Source: Acidobacteriota bacterium
GTDB lineage: Bacteria; Acidobacteriota; UBA890
Assembly (NCBI GenBank): GCA_022563115.1
Contig: JADFNY010000061.1
Coordinates: 1 to 12,703, forward strand
DNA length: 12,703 nt
Direction of reading: 5' to 3'
Every line of letters starts with the position of its first letter. Position 1 is the stretch's first letter. The position numbers and the translations under genes were made by a program. The notes under the pieces were generated by a model that was not told the DNA's origin, did not search any database, and saw only the letters and a program-made list of their open reading frames with translations. This document shows positions 7,539 to 12,703 of the stretch, one piece after another.

Positions 7539-8309
7539 CTAGCGGTTCGCTCCCACGATTATCTCGGTCCGGGGGCTCTCGACCGTCACCACCCGCCGGC
7601 TCTCTCGGGTCTCGTCGAGGTTCCAGACCCACAGCGTGTACGTGCCGTACGGCACTTCGGGCAACACAAACGTGCCGTCCCTGGCCGCGACGACGCTGTA
7701 GGGGCTCGACGTAACGATGATGAACGCCCCCATGGCGGCGTGCACGTCGCACAGCACCTCGTAGGTCCCGGGATGCTCGAACGTGAGCTGGAAGGTGCTG
7801 TCCGCCGTGGGCGTTGCGACGTTGGCCACGGTTGAAGTCGTTTCGCGATCGACCACATGAACGTTATGCAGCACGTCCTCGCTGTTGCGGAACTCCAAGG
7901 CCTGTCCGAAACGCACCACGACCACTTCCGGCACGAACGCCATACCGACCTGGTCGATGATCGCAGGCTCTCCCGCTGCGACCACGCCTTCGGGGCCGCC
8001 GGGCGTTTCGGGCTCCAGGATGACAACGGAAGGAAAGCCCCCGCTGGCCGGTGGAACGCTCCCCATCAACACACCCGTGCCGGGGCGCGGCGCCGCCGTC
8101 TTGGTCGTAGCGGCCGCCTCGACCGCGGCTTCTTCGGATGGGTTCTCCCGTCGCTCAGAAGGAGAACACGCGGCCAACGCGGCCAACGCAGCCAACGAAA
8201 ACAACAGCGCAATGACCCATGAGCGACACCCCGGGGAGTTCTCCACCACCCTGTCAAAGCTCACGCACGCCCCACCCAGTCGCGGCCTAGCAGCCACATT
8301 CGCCCTCAT
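7539..8309 (-). CDS. Cupredoxin-like (plastocyanin-type) lipoprotein
   Basis: 256 residues from the ATG at 8309. A GTG at 8264 (241 residues, with a GGGTGGGG sequence upstream) gives a more usual signal length and is a serious alternative. A hydrophobic stretch ends in the lipobox LAAC (Cys48), so it is probably lipid-anchored. A low-complexity Glu/Ala linker follows. Residues about 115-200 match a cupredoxin: IDQVGMAFVPEVVVVRFGQ, then EFRNSEDVLHNVHVV, then a Cys-containing loop LCDVHAAMGAFIIV. His148, Cys187, His190 and Met193 are placed like type 1 copper ligands. The C-terminal segment (DGTFVLPEVPYGTYTLWVWN, 211-230) is the small beta element that commonly follows this kind of cupredoxin. 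An electron-transfer or copper-binding role is inferred. The gene converges with the RTX gene and diverges from the coiled-coil gene. Confidence 0.85.
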   Translation of the reverse strand: MRANVAARPRLGGACVSFDRVVENSPGCRSWVIALLFSLAALAALAACSPSERRENPSEEAAVEAAATTKTAAPRPGTGVLMGSVPPASGGFPSVVILEPETPGGPEGVVAAGEPAIIDQVGMAFVPEVVVVRFGQALEFRNSEDVLHNVHVVDRETTSTVANVATPTADSTFQLTFEHPGTYEVLCDVHAAMGAFIIVTSSPYSVVAARDGTFVLPEVPYGTYTLWVWNLDETRESRRVVTVESPRTEIIVGANR

Positions 8310-8317
8310 GAACCCGG

Positions 8318-8340
8318 TTGCCACACCGTCATTGTGGCAA
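8318..8340. promoter_or_regulatory. Perfect 8-7-8 inverted repeat, operator-like
   Basis: TTGCCACA (8318-8325) and TGTGGCAA (8333-8340) are perfect inverted copies with a 7-nt spacer. The site lies in the divergent region between the lipoprotein and coiled-coil genes. On the minus strand it overlaps a weak promoter candidate (TTGCTC, 18 nt, CACAAT). If that promoter is used, the GTG at 8264 is the better lipoprotein start. It could be a repressor site or an mRNA hairpin. Confidence 0.45.
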
Positions 8341-8381
8341 GCGCTCGCATGCGGGAGCAAACTTTCCGGCCGCGATTCCGT

Positions 8382-8387
8382 TAGAAT
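8382..8387 (+). promoter_or_regulatory. Possible -10 box (TAGAAT) for the coiled-coil gene
   Basis: TAGAAT within GTTAGAATGAC lies 42 nt before the start codon at 8424, which would give a leader of about 30 nt. No good -35 box is found at 16-18 nt upstream. The same hexamer occurs at 8847-8852 upstream of the tRNA. Confidence 0.25.
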
Positions 8388-8423
8388 GACAGAGAGAGGC
8401 TATCCCCCGAGGAGCAAGAACAG

Positions 8424-8831
8424 ATGAGCGAACAGGTCGAAAGCGACCAGGTCGAAATGGAAACACCGAAGGCAAGCGGACCGATCAGCGAGGGTATCGG
8501 GCGGGTCTGGAGCGAGATCAAGAAGATTTCCAAGCAGGTCGAGCACGAAACCCGCAAGAGCGGTCGCGTCGCTCGTCTCAGGTTGGACCTTCGCAGCCTT
8601 CGCCGTGAACAGGTCGAGGTACGCGCCCGGCTCGGAAAGGCCGTCTACGAGGCGCGCCAGGAGCACGGCGACTCGATCGCGCTGAGCGAGGTCGAGGGAT
8701 TCGCCGGCGCCGTTGCCGCGCTCGACACCCTGAGCGAGCAAACCACCGCGAAAGAAGCCGCAATCGAGCAGCTCCACCAGGCTAACGCCCTCGACGAGCA
8801 GCCGCTCGAGACCTCCGACGAGGTCGCCTGA
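8424..8831 (+). CDS. Small soluble coiled-coil protein, unknown function
   Basis: 135 residues; ATG with GAGGAG (8409-8414) 9 nt upstream. There is no signal peptide or membrane segment, so it is expected in the cytoplasm. The protein is highly charged and almost entirely helical in appearance. An acidic N-terminus (1-18) precedes a segment with SEIKKISKQVEHETRKSGR (30-48). A basic heptad-like stretch follows (RLRLDLRSLRREQVEVRARL, 51-70), then a second helix pair (about 71-120) and an acidic tail. The LRREQVEVRARLGKAVYEARQ part resembles short coiled-coil proteins of unknown function found in many bacteria. I do not recognise the family. It stands alone, diverging from the cupredoxin lipoprotein and 70 nt before a tRNA gene. 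Confidence 0.75.
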   Translation: MSEQVESDQVEMETPKASGPISEGIGRVWSEIKKISKQVEHETRKSGRVARLRLDLRSLRREQVEVRARLGKAVYEARQEHGDSIALSEVEGFAGAVAALDTLSEQTTAKEAAIEQLHQANALDEQPLETSDEVA

Positions 8832-8901
8832 GCCGCCTTCAGCGGATAGAATTCGGGTCCCGATCTTCGCGCCGCCACACGGCGAGGAGCGAACCTCCGG
8901 T

Positions 8902-8977
8902 GGGGCTGTAGCTCAGCTGGGAGAGCGCGTGACTGGCAGTCACGAGGTCAGGGGTTCGAGCCCCCTCAGCTCCACCA
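8902..8977 (+). tRNA. tRNA-Ala (anticodon GGC)
   Basis: A 76-nt cloverleaf with encoded CCA. The acceptor GGGGCTG pairs with CAGCTCC (one G-U), the D arm is GCTC...GAGC, and the anticodon stem CGTGA/TCACG encloses loop CTGGCAG with anticodon GGC. The T arm is AGGGG-TTCGAGC-CCCCT. All invariant positions are present. The DNA immediately downstream has an accessory character, fitting the usual role of tRNA genes as integration sites. Confidence 0.97.
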
Positions 8978-8995
8978 TATAAATCCAGTAGTAGC

Positions 8996-9037
8996 AGCAA
9001 CTTACGGGCGTCGCGTCGGAGCGGCGCCCAAGTTGCT
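8996..9037 (+). repeat. Long bulged stem-loop downstream of tRNA-Ala
   Basis: AGCAACTT (8996-9003) pairs with AAGTTGCT (9030-9037). After a 2-nt AC bulge, GGGCGTCGC (9006-9014) pairs with GCGGCGCCC (9021-9029) with one G-U. The loop is GTCGGA. In total there are 17 pairs, 18 nt after the tRNA end. No T-run follows, so it is not a standard intrinsic terminator. It could be a processing or termination structure, a small RNA, or a recombination-type folded site. Confidence 0.6.
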
Positions 9038-9198
9038 TGAGACTAAGGTTCCACTGAGGTTCCACGGACCGGCCGTGCGGTCGCGTAAGACAGGGGGCCG
9101 CTGAGCCGATCCGTCTACGGAATACGCGGGTACACATAACGGAGGCTGTGTAGTCGGGCGGGTACCCGGAATGAATGAGAACGGCGACAGGCAGCAGC

Positions 9199-9369
9199 AT
9201 GACTCGCTCCGACGGAGCGGGGTCAGGTCACTTTCGGCAGCAAGCGCTCAAACACTTGGGTGCAATCAAGGCGGTCTATCCCGACTTTAACTACCGCCTC
9301 GAACGCGGCCGGATCGTGATCCTGTCGTCGAAGACTTCGGTGCTCCCAATGCCTGGGAAGGGCAAGTAG
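9199..9369 (+). CDS. Doubtful small basic protein
   Basis: A 56-codon frame from the ATG at 9199 (an in-frame ATG at 9175 would add eight residues). The middle part, LKHLGAIKAVYPDFNYRLER, looks more protein-like than a random frame, and the tail is basic (PGKGK). There is no clear ribosome binding site, and the start overlaps the REP-like palindrome. It could be the C-terminal remnant of a lost gene. I do not recognise it and would not be surprised if it is not translated. Confidence 0.2.
   Translation: MTRSDGAGSGHFRQQALKHLGAIKAVYPDFNYRLERGRIVILSSKTSVLPMPGKGK
9200..9225. repeat. REP-like imperfect palindrome
   Basis: TGAC (9200-9203) pairs with GTCA (9222-9225) and CGCTCC (9205-9210) pairs with GGAGCG (9214-9219), around a GAC loop with an unpaired T and GG. 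GGGGTCAGGTCA follows. Size and bulged-stem form resemble REP elements mobilised by RAYT transposases; only one copy is seen in this window. Confidence 0.3.
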
Positions 9370-9395
9370 ACGTCGCGAGAGGAGGGTATTCGGCC

Positions 9396-9419
9396 GTGCC
9401 GAAGAAGCTGAAAGAGTGA
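9396..9419 (+). CDS. Possible seven-codon leader peptide
   Basis: GTG at 9396 encodes MPKKLKE and stops with TGA at 9417-9419, which overlaps the ATG of the next gene (TGATG). A near-perfect AGGAGGG (9380-9386) sits 9 nt before the GTG. The downstream gene itself has only a weak AAAGAG. Termination-reinitiation coupling would explain this layout. It could also be a chance frame near a displaced ribosome binding site. Confidence 0.3.
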   Translation: MPKKLKE

Positions 9420-9841
9420 TGAGCAAGATCTTCTTCTATGGCCTGTTCATGGATCGGACTCTCCTCACAGAGAAGGGTCTGCACCCTGAACCTGTTGGGC
9501 CAGCGTTGCTCCCCGATTACAGAATCCACATCGGCGAGCGGGCGACACTGCTTCCATCCGCTGCACATAGGGCGTATGGAATCGTGATGGAACTTCCCGA
9601 CGAAGAGGCTCGCGCGCTCTACTCAGCTCCTAGTGTTCGCGACTACAAAAGAGAACGCGTACAAGTAGAGCTGTTAGACACCAACGAAATAGTCGAGGCA
9701 TACTGCTACAACTTGCCGCGCGAGTTGAGCCTAGCCGGAGCGAACCCAGCTTACGCAACCGAGCTATCGCGACTGGTTGAGACTCTGCAGTTCGCTCCGG
9801 CGTACGTCGAAGAGATCGCTGCGTTCGGAGATACGTCGTAG
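9419..9841 (+). CDS. AIG2/gamma-glutamylcyclotransferase-like protein
   Basis: 140 residues from the ATG at 9419, cytoplasmic, with no signal. The N-terminal FFYGLFMDRTLL (5-16) matches the substrate-loop motif (YGxxM) of the gamma-glutamylcyclotransferase-like fold. A beta core follows (DYRIHIGERATLLPSAAHRA, 33-52; YGIVMELPDEE, 53-63), then DYKRERVQVELLD (75-87) and CYNLP (96-100). A helix with NPAYATELSRLVETL (109-123) completes the protein. Where classical enzymes have a catalytic Glu before the Y-x-R-E segment, this protein reads LYSAPSVRDY, so that Glu appears absent. I recall a subfamily with the same sequence there, so it may be normal for the group, with activity uncertain. Base composition looks less GC-rich than the neighbours. 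It ends 22 nt before the broken convergent lipoprotein gene. Confidence 0.75.
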   Translation: MSKIFFYGLFMDRTLLTEKGLHPEPVGPALLPDYRIHIGERATLLPSAAHRAYGIVMELPDEEARALYSAPSVRDYKRERVQVELLDTNEIVEAYCYNLPRELSLAGANPAYATELSRLVETLQFAPAYVEEIAAFGDTS

Positions 9842-9863
9842 TCCCACTTGTTCCAAGCCCTTG

Positions 9864-10143
9864 TCACATCGAGATGACGCCGCCGCCTACGGTTATCCAG
9901 ATGCCGGCGACCGACCCGAACATGTACTCGTCGGCTCCGGCCTCGACCCCGATCGACGCCTCTTCGACCAGGGTCGCCGTCCCACCCCACACCGACCCCG
10001 ACTCGGTCACGACGGTCGTGACGTCGCCCTCGGTGGTGATCGTGCCGACCCAGGTGCCTTCGGGATCGACGGCTTCCTCCTGGGTGGCGCAGGCGGTCAG
10101 GGAAAGGACGGACGGACACGACAACGATCGGGCGTAGGTGCAT
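9864..10143 (-). pseudogene. Broken lipoprotein gene, N-terminal part only
   Basis: From an ATG at 10143 the frame reads MHLRPIVVVSV, the start of a signal peptide. It then hits (GTCC)3 (10112-10123 region, minus strand), after which the sensible frame is shifted: LSLTAC (a lipobox) followed by ATQEEAVDPEGTWVGTITTE and about 60 more residues to a TGA at 9864-9866. Removing one GTCC unit joins both parts into a 17-residue lipoprotein signal ending LSLTAC. The mature part (GTWVG..., SGSVWGGTATLVEEASIGVE, ADEYMFGSVAGIW) resembles, from memory, the segment preceding a six-bladed beta-propeller in secreted lipoproteins; here the protein stops at ISM with no propeller. It is therefore probably both frameshifted and 3'-truncated. 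An intact short lipoprotein with a sequencing error is the alternative. Confidence 0.55.
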
Positions 10144-10291
10144 GCGCCGGAAGCTACGACGGCTCGCTGAGCGCATCAAGCGACGGCGGGCGCCCGCGTC
10201 TCTACAACTGAGACTGGCGTCTCCCTCTGTAAGCTGCTCCGCCTTCCGATTACAATCCTGCCGGCTCTTCTCCCGACAGGAAGCCATCATC
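10144..10291. promoter_or_regulatory. Head-to-head promoter region of two broken genes
   Basis: 148 nt between the broken lipoprotein start and the kinase fragment. TACAAT (10251-10256), 5 of 6 to the -10 consensus, lies 36 nt before the kinase start; no good -35 is seen. AGGAAG (10278-10283) is 8 nt before the TTG start at 10292. The kinase's own 5' signals thus seem preserved. Confidence 0.35.
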
Positions 10292-10393
10292 TTGGTCGGC
10301 AAAACACTCGGTCATTACGAGATCCTTGAACCGCTCGGTAAGGGCGGCATGGGAGAGGTGTATCGGGTCGTCCTCGGAGGAATGGGACCGTGA
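10292..10393 (+). pseudogene. Truncated Hanks-type Ser/Thr protein kinase, N-terminal fragment
   Basis: A 33-codon frame starting at TTG 10292. Residues 1-25, MVGKTLGHYEILEPLGKGGMGEVYR, are the typical opening of PknB-like kinases including the glycine-rich ATP loop (LGKGGMGEVY). Right after Arg25 (about 10366) similarity ends; the frame reads VVLGGMGP and stops at 10391-10393. The catalytic lysine, HRD and DFG segments are absent, so it cannot be an active kinase. Its stop overlaps the GTG of the ankyrin-PQQ gene (GTGA). It faces away from the broken lipoprotein gene, as two genes sharing a promoter region would. Confidence 0.8.
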
Positions 10394-12699
10394 CACTTCC
10401 CGCGAGAGCCTATGTACTCGCCGCGATTTGCGCGATGGGGAACATCTCACTCGCCGCTCCCGGCCAGCAGCTACGGTCCGCGGCACGGGAGGGAAACCTC
10501 GAGGACGTTAGGGCGGCGCTTGTCGCGGGCGCCCAGATCGATGCCAAGGCAGAAGACGGCGCGACAGCTCTCTTCTACGCCGCTCAGCATGGGCACCCTG
10601 CGGTCGTTGAGTTCCTCGCTGAGCGGGGAGCTGAGGCAAACATCGTGGCGGGCATTGATGTGGGGGGCCGTACCTACCGGGTGACGGCGATCGGCGCCGC
10701 CGCGCTGGGCGGGTATGCCGACACGGTGCGAGTCCTTCTGGGTAACGGCGCTGACGTGCCGGAGTTTGCGGTGATCTCGGACAGACTTTCTCTCTTCGCG
10801 TCATCCCCGCGTGTCCTGGAAGCGCAACGGAGAGGCAGCGACCTCACCGGCGGGTCACGGGATTGGGAAGTCGTGGCGACGATCTTGCGGACGCCGGAGG
10901 TCGAGGCCATCACCCACGAGATTGTGCTGCTGGATGCCCAGGGGATGTACAGCAGTCACGATGGGCAGCAGTACGAAGTGTGGGTGGAGGATGGAAATGT
11001 GACGCTGGCGGCGTCTAACGGGTCGGTAGACAGACTTCAGTCGGTCGGAGGCACTAGATTCGCGCAGAGTCTTCTGCTCGATTCAGAGCGCAGGCCGGCG
11101 GCCGAGCGACGGGAGAGCACAGACCAGGGGATCATGATGCTCACGCGGTGGCTCCAGCGCCTGCCCGCCGAGGAGCGTGACAAGCTGGTGCAGCAATACG
11201 TCGAACACGGGGGAGTCTGGCTGGATTTCATCATCGGCCAAGGTCAGGTTCTGGGATTCAACTTTCGCGACGGTGGCCCCCGCGGCGTTGGAGGCCCGCC
11301 GGTCCTTTTCCGAAAGCTGAACACCCGGCCGACCGAATGGCCGTCGTCCGTGCCAGAAGCCACACCGACACGACCAGAGATTCAACCGATGAACTGGCCT
11401 GCCTTCCGCGGTCCGCGAGCCTCGGGAGTGGCCGATGGACAATTCCCGCCAACCTCGTGGGACGCCGAGCAATCCGTCAACATCCGTTGGAAGACGCCAA
11501 TTCCGGGCTTTGGTAATTCCTCCCCGATCGTCTGGGGAGACAAGATTTTCATCACGACCGCGATCAGCTCCCAGTCCAACCCGGTGTTCCGCCCGGGAAA
11601 CATCGGCGATACAGATAACGCCGGTGACCAATCGGAGCATGTCTGGAAGCTCTATTGCCTGGACAGGGTGACGGGCCAGATTCTGTGGGAGCGGACGGTA
11701 CGCACGGGCGTCCCGAGAGCGAGCCGTCATCTCAAATCGACGTTCGCCAACCCCACACCGGTGACCGACGGCGAGTATGTGATCGCCTTTTTCGGCCCCG
11801 AAGGCCTCTACTGCTACGACATGGAGGGCAACCTGATCTGGCAGAAAGACTTCGGCATTGTTGGCATGCCCTGGTGGGGCTTTGCCAGCTCTCCGATCAT
11901 CTATCGCGACACGGTCATCGTTCAGAGCGACACGGTGGCGAACGGGGGCGGACTCGGGCCGGAATGGGAAGAAAGATTGAGGGGACAACCTATCGCTTCG
12001 AGCTTCATCGCGGCGTTCGACCTCGCCGATGGGTCCGAACGCTGGCGGACTTCGCGGGATGAAGGTCGTCCCTCCTTCGGCACACCGACCGTCTATGAGG
12101 CTCCCGGCCGCCCCCAGCTCATCACCAATGGCGGGGAGCGAATCCGGGCCTACGATCCGATGACGGGCAATGAGCTCTGGTCGTTCTCGGCGGGGACACA
12201 CAACGTGACGCCGACGCCAATCGTTGCTCACGATCTCATCTTTGTCACCAGCGGCATGCGCCCAATCCAGCCCATCTACGCGATCCGCCCGAACGCCGCC
12301 GGCGACATCAGTCTCGATGAAGGCGATGAGACCAACGAGTTCATCGCCTGGAGCAAGAGCCGGGGCGGCTCGTATACGCCGACGCCCATCGTCTATGGTG
12401 AGTACCTCTACGTCGTGAACGTCAGCGGCATTCTCGCGTGCTATGAGGCCAAGACAGGAAAGCGCATGTACCGTGCCCGCCTTCGCCACATGGGCGGTGG
12501 CATGAGTAGCTCACCGGTGGCGAGCGACGGCCGTATCTATTTCTCGAGCGAAGATGGTGACGTGTTCGTGATCAAGGCCGGCCCCGAATTTGAATTGCTC
12601 GCCACGAACTCAATGGCCGAGGTGATCATGGCGACGCCGGCCATTTCAGGTGGCATGATTTTCATTCGTACGCTGCACCATCTGTTTGGCATCGGCTGA
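10390..12699 (+). CDS. Exported ankyrin-repeat / PQQ-like beta-propeller protein
   Basis: 769 residues from a GTG with GGAGGA (10376-10381) 8 nt upstream. Residues 1-23 form a Sec signal peptide (ARAYVLAAICAMGNISLAA). About 27-124 hold three ankyrin-like repeats (LRSAAREGNLEDVRAALVAG, ATALFYAAQHGHPAVVEFLA, AIGAAALGGYADTVRVLLGN). A middle region (about 130-330) includes a small beta unit (GMYSSHDGQQYEVWVEDGNV, 185-204) and has no assignment I can make. From NWPAFRGPRASGV (335-347) to the end lies a PQQ-like (PQQ_2/WD-like) eight-bladed-type propeller. Its blade motifs include LYCLDRVTGQILWERTV, LYCYDMEGNLIWQKDF, AAFDLADGSERWRT, IRAYDPMTGNELWSF and ILACYEAKTGKRMYRARL. Such propellers in secreted proteins often act as scaffolds without cofactor; enzyme activity cannot be inferred. 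The stop is four bases before the window end, and it overlaps the kinase fragment by 4 nt. Confidence 0.9.
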   Translation: MTLPARAYVLAAICAMGNISLAAPGQQLRSAAREGNLEDVRAALVAGAQIDAKAEDGATALFYAAQHGHPAVVEFLAERGAEANIVAGIDVGGRTYRVTAIGAAALGGYADTVRVLLGNGADVPEFAVISDRLSLFASSPRVLEAQRRGSDLTGGSRDWEVVATILRTPEVEAITHEIVLLDAQGMYSSHDGQQYEVWVEDGNVTLAASNGSVDRLQSVGGTRFAQSLLLDSERRPAAERRESTDQGIMMLTRWLQRLPAEERDKLVQQYVEHGGVWLDFIIGQGQVLGFNFRDGGPRGVGGPPVLFRKLNTRPTEWPSSVPEATPTRPEIQPMNWPAFRGPRASGVADGQFPPTSWDAEQSVNIRWKTPIPGFGNSSPIVWGDKIFITTAISSQSNPVFRPGNIGDTDNAGDQSEHVWKLYCLDRVTGQILWERTVRTGVPRASRHLKSTFANPTPVTDGEYVIAFFGPEGLYCYDMEGNLIWQKDFGIVGMPWWGFASSPIIYRDTVIVQSDTVANGGGLGPEWEERLRGQPIASSFIAAFDLADGSERWRTSRDEGRPSFGTPTVYEAPGRPQLITNGGERIRAYDPMTGNELWSFSAGTHNVTPTPIVAHDLIFVTSGMRPIQPIYAIRPNAAGDISLDEGDETNEFIAWSKSRGGSYTPTPIVYGEYLYVVNVSGILACYEAKTGKRMYRARLRHMGGGMSSSPVASDGRIYFSSEDGDVFVIKAGPEFELLATNSMAEVIMATPAISGGMIFIRTLHHLFGIG

Positions 12700-12703
12700 A
12701 AGT

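Larger units (their letters stand above)
8978..9418. other. Gene-poor stretch after tRNA-Ala
   Basis: 441 nt without a convincing gene. It holds a long bulged hairpin (8996-9037) and a 9-bp direct repeat AGGTTCCAC (9046-9054, 9057-9065; 11-bp period, one helical turn). It also has a 10-bp palindrome CGGGTACCCG (9159-9168), a REP-like palindrome (9200-9225), a weak small frame (9199-9369) and a seven-codon leader candidate (9396-9419). No integrase or transposase remnant was recognised. Confidence 0.6.

Noticed and set aside
5680..7752. 690-residue minus-strand frame opposite the RTX gene
   Set aside because: Arg/His-rich composition, no motif, and it runs across two real genes; a shadow of codon bias.
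8940..9200. Minus-strand frame ending in ELRGLEPLTS
   Set aside because: This ending is the well-known artefact of translating a tRNA gene backwards; it overlaps tRNA-Ala.
9626..9634. CTCAGCTCC, identical to part of the tRNA-Ala 3' end, as a downstream attachment site
   Set aside because: Only 9 nt, inside the AIG2-like coding region, without extension into the T arm; chance match.
10142..10291. N-terminal extension of the kinase fragment (MRRKLRRLAERIKRRR...)
   Set aside because: No ribosome binding site, arginine-rich random composition, and it would translate the shared promoter region; the TTG at 10292 fits the family start.

Overview
The window looks like chromosomal DNA of a GC-rich, Gram-negative, free-living bacterium, most plausibly Acidobacteriota or a similar lineage from a metagenome. 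This is inferred from the mix of secreted DUF1800/DUF1501 proteins, a plastocyanin-like lipoprotein, a PQQ-propeller protein with the WPAFRGP-type motif and a Hanks-type kinase start. No single marker fixes the taxonomy.

Left part (1-4555, minus strand): a DUF1800 gene (4555-2735), a DUF1501 gene (2685-1438) and a second DUF1800 gene (1291 running off the left edge). The two DUF1800 proteins are clear paralogues, so this looks like a tandem duplication of a DUF1800-DUF1501 unit; a second DUF1501 gene may lie just outside the window. All three products carry export signals.

Centre (4556-8831): a regulatory region with a tandem 12-bp repeat and a 14-bp palindrome separates this operon from a divergent gene for an 864-residue exported protein. 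That protein has 29 uninterrupted RTX-type nonapeptides followed by two related beta-rich modules. It converges on a minus-strand cupredoxin-like lipoprotein gene. The lipoprotein gene diverges from a short coiled-coil gene across a perfect 8-7-8 inverted repeat.

Right part (8832-12703): a tRNA-Ala(GGC) gene is followed by about 0.9 kb that looks accessory. It contains a long bulged hairpin, a REP-like palindrome, a possible seven-codon leader and an AIG2/gamma-glutamylcyclotransferase-like gene. Next come the 5' ends of two broken head-to-head genes. One is a lipoprotein with a (GTCC)3 frameshift in its signal peptide; the other is a Ser/Thr kinase cut just after its glycine-rich loop. The kinase fragment runs with a 4-nt overlap into an intact exported ankyrin-PQQ propeller gene, which ends at the right edge.

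No CRISPR array, transposase, integrase, rRNA gene or obvious defence system is visible. The most interesting signals are the duplicated DUF1800 unit, the unusual layout of the RTX protein, and the rearranged segment between the tRNA and the ankyrin-PQQ gene.
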